Positions 1-5,869 of a stretch of 12,847 nt of DNA are shown one piece after another. Numbering within the stretch: the stretch's first letter is position 1; each line of letters begins with the position of its first letter. The translations under genes and the position numbers were made by a program. The notes beneath the pieces were generated by a model, which saw only the letters and a list, made by a program, of their open reading frames with translations, had not been told where the DNA came from and did not search any database. The stretch spans positions 1-12,847 of the forward strand of contig JAGPGC010000020.1 of the NCBI GenBank assembly GCA_018056205.1. The letters run 5' to 3'. The DNA comes from Candidatus Atribacteria bacterium (GTDB lineage Bacteria > Atribacterota > Atribacteria > Atribacterales > Atribacteraceae).

Positions 1-10
1 TATAAATACC

Positions 11-45
11 GTGACGAGTGATGAGTAAATAGTGACGAGTAAAAA
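11..45 (+). repeat. Heptad repeat array, five units
   Basis: Five contiguous 7-base units in perfect phase, all starting with GT: GTGACGA, GTGATGA, GTAAATA, GTGACGA, GTAAAAA. Bases 1-2 and the last A are nearly invariant while the middle varies. The array sits directly before a two-hairpin element at 55-100. Related arrays occur at 108-135, 3609-3636, 3722-3756 and 9878-9956. Short heptanucleotide tandem repeats (STRR) are known from cyanobacteria; whether these are related is unknown. Confidence 0.75.
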
Positions 46-54
46 ACCAAAAAA

Positions 55-100
55 GGCACCCACCCCGTCACTGCGTGACACCCCTCCGCTGGAGGGGAAT
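55..100 (+). repeat. Two-hairpin palindromic element, copy 1
   Basis: Two adjacent hairpins: GTCAC (67-71) with GTGAC (75-79), and CCCCTCC (81-87) with GGAGGGG (91-97), each with a 3-base loop. An inverted copy lies at 3672-3716. Between the copies the second stem is identical, while the first changes from GTCAC/GTGAC to GTCGC/GCGAC, which preserves pairing. GC-rich elements of this general look occur between genes in many bacterial phyla; I cannot assign a named family. Confidence 0.8.
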
Positions 101-107
101 AAATACA

Positions 108-135
108 GTGAATAGTGAATAGTAAATGGTGAAAA
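108..135 (+). repeat. Heptad repeat array, four units
   Basis: Four units in phase: GTGAATA, GTGAATA, GTAAATG, GTGAAAA. The array follows the two-hairpin element, so copy 1 is flanked on both sides by heptads. The GTGAATG variety recurs on the minus strand next to copy 2 (3722-3756), suggesting the hairpin element and this heptad variety travel together. Confidence 0.75.
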
Positions 136-151
136 GCTTAAAAAATCTGTC

Positions 152-185
152 ACCCTGAGCCCTCGCAGTCCGAGGGCGTGAGGGT
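152..185 (+). repeat. GC-rich palindromic element
   Basis: The inner stem GCCCTCG (159-165) pairs with CGAGGGC (171-177) around a 5-base loop. An outer stem ACCCT (152-156) pairs with AGGGT (181-185). It is more GC-rich than its surroundings, lies outside any gene and abuts the heptad island. No T-tract follows it, so I call it a dispersed palindromic repeat and not a terminator. Confidence 0.6.
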
Positions 186-304
186 CTCATCCTTTTATTA
201 ATTATAATTTCCAACACCTAATAAAACAATATTATTAATAAAATTGTACCCCGTTTTTTGTTTTTATGAAAAAATATTCATGGATATGAGTATTTTTGTC
301 AATA

Positions 305-415
305 ATGAAAAAAACCGTTTAGCTTCTTATTGATGCTAAACCGAAAGATACTATTGAAGTCTATGACCTTTATAATAAATTTGGTGAAAAAACAATCACC
401 TTTAAGTTCGATTAA
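305..415 (+). pseudogene. Relic of a small unrecognised gene, broken by an in-frame TAG
   Basis: A frame opens with ATG at 305 (MKKTV), meets TAG at 320-322, then continues in the same frame for 30 codons to TAA at 413-415. The later part reads like protein, including the stretch KDTIEVYDLYNKFGEK, with charged and hydrophobic residues alternating. No ribosome binding site of normal strength precedes the ATG. The fragment sits beside a repeat island, where debris is common. I do not recognise the family. It could instead be chance coding potential in AT-rich DNA. Confidence 0.3.
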
Positions 416-492
416 GGTAAATTCCTTCTTAATTAGGAATTCCATTCAATTCGAACTCATTAATAATTTAAAAATTGAATCTAACAAAACCC

Positions 493-1551
493 TCAAGAAG
501 ATTTCTGCATAAACTCTTTCATTATCAAAATGAACCAATCAATTTTTCTTTTATCAATCCAATAATGAGTAACCAAGCGAAACTCTCCTTGCGAGGGAGG
601 ATTAATTTTTATATATTTTTTAAACAAAAACTGAACGAAATTATCCGGATCAAAATTTTCCTTTTGGATTTGGAAAAAAACCATGTTAATGTCAAGTCGG
701 TCTTCCATAACCTTCAAGGATGGAATTTCTTTGAGTTTACTGGCTAAATAGCGAGCATTTTCATGATCAATAGGAAGCCGTTGAATCATCTTGTTGAGTG
801 AAACTATCCCTGCCGCAGCTAAAAAACCACTTTGACGGAGTCCTCCCCCCATCAACTTTCGGTTTTTTAAAGCTCGCTCAATAAAAGACTTTTTTCCAGC
901 TAAAATAGAACCAACCGGTGCACATAAGCCCTTAGAAAGACAAAACATCACAGAATCACAATATTGACTTATCTGGGTTGCATCAACATTCAATGCAAAA
1001 GCCGCATTAAAAATGCGAGCTCCATCAAGGTGAATTGGTATACCCATTGATCTGCTGTAATTAAAAATTTCTCTCATATCAGCAAGAGGGATCACCTTCC
1101 CTGAAGAATGGGCATTTTCCAGACATATTAAACCAGTCCGCGGGTTATGGATATCTCCATCACGATAGCGACGTTTAAGGTCATCAATAGTTATACGGCC
1201 ATTATTATCGGGAATACATCGTAATTGAACTCCTGCAATTACTGCAGATGCTCCAACTTCGTGCATTACAATATGATTACTATCTGGTATAAGTACTTCA
1301 TCTCCTCTTTCAGTATGAGAAATAAGAGCTAATTGATTTCCGAAAGTTCCTGATGGAACAAATAAAGCAGCTTCTTTACCAACTGTTTTTGCCGCTAATT
1401 CTTCCAACTGTTGAGTGGTTGGATCATCCCTATAAACATCGTCACCTACTTTAGCCTTAAACATGGCATCTAACATTTCTTCAGTTGGATGAGTTACGGT
1501 ATCGCTTCTTAAATCTATCCACTGATTATGGTAATTATTAAAATTTGACAA
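493..1551 (-). CDS. ltaE: Low-specificity L-threonine aldolase
   Basis: A PLP-dependent fold-type I enzyme that splits L-threonine or allo-threonine into glycine and acetaldehyde, or runs in reverse; cytosolic. It has 352 residues, typical for the family. Visible landmarks are IDLRSDTVTHPT near the N-terminus, VGDDVY (35-40), SGTFGNQ (67-73), ENAHSSG (145-151), the cofactor-contacting HLDGARI (174-180), and the Schiff-base lysine K207 in CLSKG. I place the start at a TTG (1549-1551), preceded by GAGG five bases upstream and AGGAGG a little further. The frame also has a TTG at 1588-1590, abutting the upstream stop codon, but no binding site precedes it. This is the last gene of a three-gene operon and lies 39 bases after the CobT-like gene. 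The family assignment is secure; the physiological substrate is not. Confidence 0.93.
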   Translation of the reverse strand: MSNFNNYHNQWIDLRSDTVTHPTEEMLDAMFKAKVGDDVYRDDPTTQQLEELAAKTVGKEAALFVPSGTFGNQLALISHTERGDEVLIPDSNHIVMHEVGASAVIAGVQLRCIPDNNGRITIDDLKRRYRDGDIHNPRTGLICLENAHSSGKVIPLADMREIFNYSRSMGIPIHLDGARIFNAAFALNVDATQISQYCDSVMFCLSKGLCAPVGSILAGKKSFIERALKNRKLMGGGLRQSGFLAAAGIVSLNKMIQRLPIDHENARYLASKLKEIPSLKVMEDRLDINMVFFQIQKENFDPDNFVQFLFKKYIKINPPSQGEFRLVTHYWIDKRKIDWFILIMKEFMQKSS

Positions 1552-1556
1552 ATTTA

Positions 1557-1570
1557 CCTCACATCCTCCT
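1557..1570 (-). promoter_or_regulatory. Ribosome binding sites deciding the TTG start of ltaE
   Basis: On the minus strand AGGAGG (1565-1570) and GAGG (1557-1560) precede TTG at 1549-1551 by 13 and 5 bases. Both lie inside the longer frame that begins at 1590, so the shorter start is preferred. Confidence 0.65.
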
Positions 1571-1590
1571 AATTTAATAAATCTTACCAA

Positions 1591-2583
1591 TCAACGTTTT
1601 TCGATCATTTCTTGGTATAATTTTTCGGTTTTTTTTATTACTCGTTCAGGTGGAACACCAAGCTGTTCTGCATACCAAACTGCTCCCCCCGCACCAACCC
1701 CTTCTTTGACATATCCTTTTTCATAATCAGAAAGGCCGGTAAAGCGCGATCGGCTAAAATCCAATGGTGCAGAATAAATTTTGACATCGATTTGTTTAGC
1801 AAGATCCAAAAATTGGGCAAACTTATCATGAACTACATAGGTAGTTGTGGCAACCAAGAGCGATTTATTATATCCGGAATGGCGAAGTAAAGCAGCAACT
1901 GCCAGCATCTGGGTTCCTCCAGCTAAAATGACCTCGGTTCCATCTGGAACGCCGATAGCCATCCCAAACACTGTAGCCTGCATTGGATCTCCTAATTCAC
2001 CAATGGCTTCTACTGGTTTTCCATTTAAGCCACCAGGATTTATTTTGGTTCTCTGAGCAGTATTTTCCCAAATTTGTTCTTTAAGTTGAACTGGATTAAT
2101 TGGACTGGCTGATGATACCATGCCATTATAACCTAAAGCCTTTAAAATCAAATAGGCAGTAGTGGTTCCACCGGGAAGTGATTCAGCAATCACAATCTTC
2201 TTTGATAATTTTCCTAATATACTTCCTAAAGATTTTGATTTTTCAATTAACAATTCTACCTTGGAAACAGCTTGATTAATTTGAGGATCTTGTCCTGGAT
2301 CGACATTCATTTCAATATAGGGAACGACCGGGGGGAGATAAGTTCCAGAACGAACGATTAATATAGGAAATCCAGCTTCACAATAGGCAGCATGGGTTAT
2401 AATTGCCGGGGTTGGATGCCCTTGAGGATCAACCGGAATAGCATCAATGACACGAGGCTTTCCCCACAAAATCATATCAGCATCAGCCGGGGCTGTGTAA
2501 GGAATAACCGCTGGATTAGAACCGGCAATTGATACTCCGGGTATTTTACTTACGTCACTACCGCTTATCACTAAAACAAACAT
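1591..2583 (-). CDS. CobT-like nicotinate-nucleotide phosphoribosyltransferase (UPF0284/TIGR00303 type)
   Basis: A 330-residue member of the family related to CobT, which transfers phosphoribose from nicotinate mononucleotide to a base that becomes the lower ligand of cobamides. This branch is found mainly in archaea and cyanobacteria, and its bacterial role is poorly defined. Supporting motifs are ESLPGGTTTA (134-143), GELGDPMQ (195-202), AGGTQM (221-226) and the glycine-rich KEGVGAGG (293-300), which probably matches the CobT phosphate-binding end. No signal peptide or membrane segment. The ATG is preceded by GAGGAGG ten bases upstream. It is the middle gene of the operon, 30 bases after the aldolase gene. 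No other cobalamin gene lies in the window, so cobamide work is an inference from family alone. Some annotations call these proteins DUF or UPF0284 only. Confidence 0.85.
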   Translation of the reverse strand: MFVLVISGSDVSKIPGVSIAGSNPAVIPYTAPADADMILWGKPRVIDAIPVDPQGHPTPAIITHAAYCEAGFPILIVRSGTYLPPVVPYIEMNVDPGQDPQINQAVSKVELLIEKSKSLGSILGKLSKKIVIAESLPGGTTTAYLILKALGYNGMVSSASPINPVQLKEQIWENTAQRTKINPGGLNGKPVEAIGELGDPMQATVFGMAIGVPDGTEVILAGGTQMLAVAALLRHSGYNKSLLVATTTYVVHDKFAQFLDLAKQIDVKIYSAPLDFSRSRFTGLSDYEKGYVKEGVGAGGAVWYAEQLGVPPERVIKKTEKLYQEMIEKR

Positions 2584-2613
2584 GAGAATGAATCCTCCTC
2601 AAAATTTAAAACT

Positions 2614-3276
2614 TTAGTGGGCTTTTCCTTTTTTTATTAATTCCATTCGATATTTTTCGGCATCGAGGTTTCTAATCTCTTCACATTCCTCATTTGACAA
2701 AATCCGTGGTTCACCAAATTGTTTAGCTGCAATTAATATTCTGGCTGATTCTTCGATTAGCTCAGTTCTTTGAAAAGCTTCTTTTAGATTCTGACCAACG
2801 GTTAATGCACCATGACCAAGCATGAGCACCCCATTCTTATCTTTTATTTGATTTTGAACTGCCTGAGCCAAATTAGTTGTGCAAGGAGTAATGTAGTCAA
2901 TATAAGCTAATGATCCTAAATAGGCTACAAAATCAGGGAACATCGGACCAATTCGTCCGCCACCAGCAATGACTCCAATCGTAAGAGGTGGATGGGTATG
3001 AACGACAGCATTCACATCCGACCTTTCTAAGTAGCAAAACCAATGCATGACCACTTCAGAGGAAGGTCTACCTTCCGATACGGTTTTTCCGGTTTCAAGA
3101 TTTACTGCAACATAATCCCGCGGTTCTAATTCATCAAATCCCAAGCCACTTGGTGAAATTAACATAATATCCTTATATCTGGCACTTATATTCCCACCAG
3201 CACCAACTACTAACTTTTTTTCAATGACCTTTCGACCCCAAAAAACTAATGATTCTCGGAGTTCTTTTTCATCCAT
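2614..3276 (-). CDS. Class II (zinc) aldolase, L-fuculose-1-phosphate aldolase family
   Basis: A 220-residue zinc aldolase or epimerase of the FucA/AraD family. Members cleave a sugar phosphate to dihydroxyacetone phosphate plus an aldehyde such as L-lactaldehyde or acetaldehyde. Visible residues fit FucA: N29 in GNIS, SPSG (41-44), the catalytic glutamate E74 in SSE, and zinc ligands H93 and H95 in HTHP and H155 in GHG. It is first in the minus-strand operon. The start codon has a weak AAGGGG 11 bases upstream. The true substrate cannot be read from sequence; fuculose-1-phosphate, 5-deoxyribulose-1-phosphate, ribulose-5-phosphate epimerisation and methylthioribulose-1-phosphate dehydration are all known in the superfamily. 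Pairing with threonine aldolase, another acetaldehyde enzyme, hints at two-carbon aldehyde chemistry, but that is speculation. Confidence 0.88.
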   Translation of the reverse strand: MDEKELRESLVFWGRKVIEKKLVVGAGGNISARYKDIMLISPSGLGFDELEPRDYVAVNLETGKTVSEGRPSSEVVMHWFCYLERSDVNAVVHTHPPLTIGVIAGGGRIGPMFPDFVAYLGSLAYIDYITPCTTNLAQAVQNQIKDKNGVLMLGHGALTVGQNLKEAFQRTELIEESARILIAAKQFGEPRILSNEECEEIRNLDAEKYRMELIKKGKAH

Positions 3277-3369
3277 TATTTTTTTCGCCCCTTTTTATAA
3301 TAATTCTCTTTAAATTGAAACTTATTTTACCTCTCAACCCAAGGTGAGGTTGGAAATTTCGCCTTATTC

Positions 3370-3441
3370 TGTCATTCCCGAATTTTTTAATCGGGAATCT
3401 AAAGGTTTTTAGACCCCTGATAAATACATTCAGGGGTGACA
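3370..3441. repeat. Palindromic element with two hairpins inside short outer arms
   Basis: Hairpin one is ATTCCCGA (3374-3381) with TCGGGAAT (3391-3398). Hairpin two is ACCCCTGA (3413-3420) with TCAGGGGT (3430-3437). TGTC (3370-3373) and GACA (3438-3441) can pair outside both, giving a three-way junction. It lacks any coding capacity and has the look of a REP-like dispersed element. Confidence 0.6.
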
Positions 3442-3506
3442 AAAAAGATGGTAGACCCTCGTGTTGCTTTTAGCCGCACCACATGACAATGAAAATAGGT
3501 AGCTCC

Positions 3507-3607
3507 CTCACCCTAACCCTCTCCCACCAAGGGGCGAGGGAAAAAATAAATAAAAGAGTGAAATAGTTCCTTCTCCCTGGATGGGAGAAGGTGAGGATGA
3601 GGGTGAG
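3507..3607. repeat. Cloverleaf-like palindromic element
   Basis: The outer stem CTCACCCT (3507-3514) pairs with AGGGTGAG (3600-3607). Inside are hairpin CCCTCTCCC (3517-3525) with GGGGCGAGGG (3531-3540), with one mismatch, and a perfect 9-bp hairpin CCTTCTCCC (3569-3577) with GGGAGAAGG (3583-3591). Similar CCCTCACCCTAACCCTCTCCC-like intergenic elements occur in many bacteria. A heptad array follows directly. Confidence 0.65.
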
Positions 3608-3608
3608 A

Positions 3609-3636
3609 GTCGATAACTGATAGTCGGTAGTCGGGT
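3609..3636 (+). repeat. Heptad repeat array, four units
   Basis: Four in-phase units: GTCGATA, ACTGATA, GTCGGTA, GTCGGGT. This GTCG variety matches the larger array at 9878-9956 more than the GTGA variety at 11-135. It lies between the cloverleaf element and the second two-hairpin copy, next to a small GGCG/CGCC hairpin (3642-3654). Confidence 0.6.
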
Positions 3637-3671
3637 GAATTGGCGAAAAACGCCGAGAGGTAGAGCGAGCA

Positions 3672-3716
3672 ATTCCCCTCCTGCGGAGGGGTGTCGCTTG
3701 CGACGGGGTGGGTGCC
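3672..3716 (-). repeat. Two-hairpin palindromic element, copy 2 (inverted)
   Basis: Reverse-complement copy of 55-100. Stems are CCCCTCC (3675-3681) with GGAGGGG (3685-3691), and GTCGC (3693-3697) with GCGAC (3700-3704). The second stem differs from copy 1 by a compensated base pair. Together the two copies bracket the aldolase, CobT-like and threonine aldolase operon in inverted orientation. Confidence 0.8.
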
Positions 3717-3721
3717 TTTAT

Positions 3722-3756
3722 TTTTCACCATTCACCATTCACTGTTTACCGTTTTC
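3722..3756 (-). repeat. Heptad repeat array, five units
   Basis: On the minus strand the units are GAAAACG, GTAAACA, GTGAATG, GTGAATG, GTGAAAA, in strict 7-base phase. The array adjoins copy 2 of the two-hairpin element exactly as one of the heptad arrays adjoins copy 1. Confidence 0.72.
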
Positions 3757-3898
3757 AATTATTGAAAATTTGGTTCATTTTAATCGGTTCCTTAGAAAAA
3801 AGAAAGAGAGGTATAATAAATAAACAATTGAGAACGATTTAGACAGATATAATTTTTAAACAATTTCTTGAATAACCAATTAATAAAAGGAGGAATAG

Positions 3899-4810
3899 AT
3901 GATTATTAGTGCCAGCCGTCGAACCGATATTCCTGCTTTTTACGGAGAGTGGTTTATTAGACGGCTTCGAGATGGATTTGTTGTTGTACCCAATCCATTG
4001 AGCATCCATCGTTTCACAATACAATCCCTTTGCCCTGACCAAGTTGAAGCAATGGTCTTTTGGAGTAAAAATCCCCTTCCTTTTTTCAATTACCTTCCCG
4101 AAATTGACCATTGGGGTTTTCGTGACCGCTATCTTTTCTATTTTACTTTAAATCCTTATCATCAAACTGTTTTTGAACCCCATCTTCCACCCCTATCAGA
4201 GAGGGTAAATACTTTTTTCAAACTTGCTGATTTGATAGGTCCGGAAAGAATTATTTGGCGTTACGATCCAATCATCTTTTGCCAAGGGAATCTTAAACTT
4301 GACTTGATATTTCATAAACAAGCCTTTTCCCAGCTTATTAAATTACTATATCCCTTTACCAAAAAAGTAGTACTGAGTTTTCTCGATTTTTATAAAAAAA
4401 ATCAGGCGGCTTTTAATGATCTCAAAAAACAAAAAAATATTGAGATAATTGAACCTAACCTAAACGATATTAATGAATTGACTAAAACCATTGTAAATAT
4501 TGCTAAGTGCTATGGAATTGAGGTTTATGGATGCTGTGAAAAAAAAGAATATACTGAGATTATAAATAATAATGGCATTAAGCCTGGGTGTTGTATTCAT
4601 TTTAGACATATTGAAAGCATTCTCCCCAACGTACAAATTCCAAAAATATTACAAAAAAAAGATCCCGGCCAAAGGGATAATTGTGGTTGTTCAATCAGTA
4701 AGGACATAGGAACTTACCATACTTGCTGGTATCGCTGTGGATATTGTTATGCAACAGACATACGTCGTTTCAAGTACTGTTCCAATCCTAATCTTCCTTA
4801 TCTTCAATAA
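3899..4810 (+). CDS. DUF1848 family protein with C-terminal cysteine cluster
   Basis: A 303-residue protein of the DUF1848 family, whose biochemical role is not established. Recognisable conserved segments are SRRTDIPA (6-13), FWSKNP (54-59), WRYDPI (120-125), CCIH (231-234), CGCSISKDIG (262-271) and CWYRCGYCYA (276-285). The last has the spacing C-X3-C-X2-C (C276, C280, C283), the cluster pattern of radical SAM enzymes, but near the C-terminus and not the N-terminus. An iron-sulfur cluster is therefore a reasonable inference, not a proven one. No signal peptide or membrane segment. The start has AAGGAGG five bases upstream. It is a single-gene unit that converges on the protease gene, with a 39-base gap holding no clear terminator. 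Confidence 0.85.
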   Translation: MIISASRRTDIPAFYGEWFIRRLRDGFVVVPNPLSIHRFTIQSLCPDQVEAMVFWSKNPLPFFNYLPEIDHWGFRDRYLFYFTLNPYHQTVFEPHLPPLSERVNTFFKLADLIGPERIIWRYDPIIFCQGNLKLDLIFHKQAFSQLIKLLYPFTKKVVLSFLDFYKKNQAAFNDLKKQKNIEIIEPNLNDINELTKTIVNIAKCYGIEVYGCCEKKEYTEIINNNGIKPGCCIHFRHIESILPNVQIPKILQKKDPGQRDNCGCSISKDIGTYHTCWYRCGYCYATDIRRFKYCSNPNLPYLQ

Positions 4811-4849
4811 AAAGCCAGTTTAGGTCAAATTTTTCCTTAATTAAAAAAA

Positions 4850-5686
4850 TTAACTCCCTTTTTTCTCTGGTTTTCGGTAAGGACCAGGAATAAATTCAAC
4901 GGTAGGGCGATGTTGCTGCGTTTGAGGGTAAAGTTCCATAAGGTTATAAATTTCTTGTGGAATACCAATACGAACTGGTAAACCTAATTCCTGGGCTAAC
5001 TCTACGGTAATCGGAAAATCATGGGTCCATACTCCGGTGCTTAATATTTCCGCCAATTTTTGGGCTTTTTCTTCTTCAACCTTTTCTTTTACTAAATCAT
5101 AAACCACCTGATAAACTTGACTGATAGCTTTTCGGGCTATATCACCTAAAATCAAAGTTTCATCATCACGATTTGGATTGGGTATTGCCAATGCTTTCAA
5201 TACCGAAGCTGCTGGATATTGAGAATGCATTGTACCGATTTGTGGATCAACTGGTCCGATAACGGCATTTGGATCCATAACTACTTCATCAGCAGCTAAT
5301 GCGATCAAGGATCCACCTGACATGGAATAATGGGGAATAAAAACGGTTACTTTAGCTGGATGCTTTTTAACTGCCCGAGCAATTTGTTCCGCAGCGAGAA
5401 CTAATCCTCCTGGAGTATGTAAAACGAGATCAATAGGAATGTTTTTATTGGTCAAATGAATTGCTCTCAAGATTTTTTCGGAATCTTCAATATTAATATA
5501 ACGAGCTATAGGAAAACCAAAAAAAGTCATTTCTTCCTGACGATGAATAAGAGTAATGACTCGAGAACCTCGCTTTCGTTCCAGGCTTCGAATAAAAAAA
5601 TACCTTTGCTGTTGAAGGGCTTTCATTTGAATGATGGGATAAAACATGGCAATTAAAAAAATAATTATTAAAATATTCCAAAACAC
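4850..5686 (-). CDS. Membrane-anchored ClpP/SppA-like serine protease (SDH_sah/DUF114 family)
   Basis: A 278-residue protein of the ClpP-class clan that includes signal peptide peptidase SppA; this branch is the SDH_sah (DUF114) family. Residues 4-20 form one hydrophobic N-terminal segment, followed by a basic linker, so it is probably anchored in the membrane. The protease core shows HTPGG (90-94), YSMSGG (120-125) with likely nucleophile S123, AADEVVMDP (131-139) and GPVDPQIG (144-151). Length fits the family. Its targets are unknown; membrane or envelope proteins are plausible. The start is a GTG with GGAGG nine bases upstream; the next in-frame ATG (codon 14) would remove half the membrane segment. 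It diverges from the CBM48 gene over a 183-base shared control region. Confidence 0.85.
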   Translation of the reverse strand: MFWNILIIIFLIAMFYPIIQMKALQQQRYFFIRSLERKRGSRVITLIHRQEEMTFFGFPIARYINIEDSEKILRAIHLTNKNIPIDLVLHTPGGLVLAAEQIARAVKKHPAKVTVFIPHYSMSGGSLIALAADEVVMDPNAVIGPVDPQIGTMHSQYPAASVLKALAIPNPNRDDETLILGDIARKAISQVYQVVYDLVKEKVEEEKAQKLAEILSTGVWTHDFPITVELAQELGLPVRIGIPQEIYNLMELYPQTQQHRPTVEFIPGPYRKPEKKGS

Positions 5687-5695
5687 TGGATTAGG

Positions 5696-5700
5696 CCTCC
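5696..5700 (-). promoter_or_regulatory. Ribosome binding site supporting the GTG start of the protease gene
   Basis: GGAGG on the minus strand, preceded by AAA, lies nine bases before GTG at 5684-5686. This supports the non-ATG start, which retains the whole N-terminal hydrophobic segment. Confidence 0.7.
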
Positions 5701-5745
5701 TTTAATTTTCCCAAAATGACTTAATAAATCATATCCATTTTAAAA

Positions 5746-5778
5746 CCATTTAATGGGAACAGATATTTCATTTAATGG
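5746..5778. promoter_or_regulatory. Possible operator: paired CCATTTAATGG boxes
   Basis: CATTTAATGG occurs at 5747-5756 and 5769-5778, 22 bases apart or about two helical turns. The first box extends to a perfect palindrome, CCATT-T-AATGG (5746-5756); the second departs in one arm. The pair lies between two divergent genes, just upstream of the candidate -35 at 5784. This placement suits a dimeric regulator, but no regulator gene is in the window. Confidence 0.35.
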
Positions 5779-5783
5779 TTATA

Positions 5784-5811
5784 TTGAAATACGAACAAAC
5801 TTTATTATAAA
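5784..5811 (+). promoter_or_regulatory. Candidate promoter for the CBM48 gene
   Basis: TTGAAA (5784-5789) and TATAAA (5806-5811) are separated by 16 bases, about 60 bases before the start codon. A second -10-like TATACT lies at 5831-5836 without a good -35. Confidence 0.45.
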
Positions 5812-5869
5812 TGGTAAATCTCAGCCTTACTATACTTTTTAATCTTAATTAATCTTAAGGGAGGCCATT

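Larger units (their letters stand above)
1..492. other. Intergenic region with repeats and a gene relic
   Basis: No intact gene is supported here. Positions 1-190 are a repeat island: two heptad arrays around a two-hairpin element, then a third hairpin. Positions 190-300 are AT-rich with nothing recognisable. Positions 305-415 hold a broken reading frame. Positions 416-492 lie downstream of the threonine aldolase gene and show only a weak AT-rich inverted repeat (444-451 with 473-480), not a convincing terminator. Confidence 0.6.
3277..3898. other. Repeat-rich divergent intergenic region
   Basis: No gene is supported in these 622 bases. The stretch separates the minus-strand aldolase operon from the plus-strand DUF1848 gene and must hold both promoters. 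Two TATAAT boxes (3812-3817 and 3848-3853) precede the DUF1848 gene, but neither has a good -35 at proper spacing. On the minus side TTGAGA, a 17-base spacer and TTTAAA lie about 45-75 bases before the aldolase start, a weak candidate. Between them (3370-3756) is an island of four hairpin elements and two heptad arrays. Open frames crossing it are made of repeats and are not genes. Confidence 0.65.

Noticed and set aside
305..415. Pyrrolysine or other TAG recoding
   Set aside because: The frame is only 35 codons, has no strong start and shows no known pyrrolysine family; a pseudogene is simpler.
330..747. Two plus-strand open frames at 330-512 and 475-747
   Set aside because: The first is in a different frame from the better relic at 305-415 and lacks a binding site; the second is antisense to threonine aldolase.
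3513..3731. Minus-strand open frame of 72 codons
   Set aside because: It lies wholly within palindromic and heptad repeats, has low-complexity content and no ribosome binding site.
3635..3823. Plus-strand open frame of 62 codons from a GTG
   Set aside because: It translates the inverted two-hairpin element and a heptad array; no binding site and no protein-like pattern.
4811..4849. Terminator between the DUF1848 and protease genes
   Set aside because: Only an AT-only partial inverted repeat is visible, which is expected by chance in this composition.
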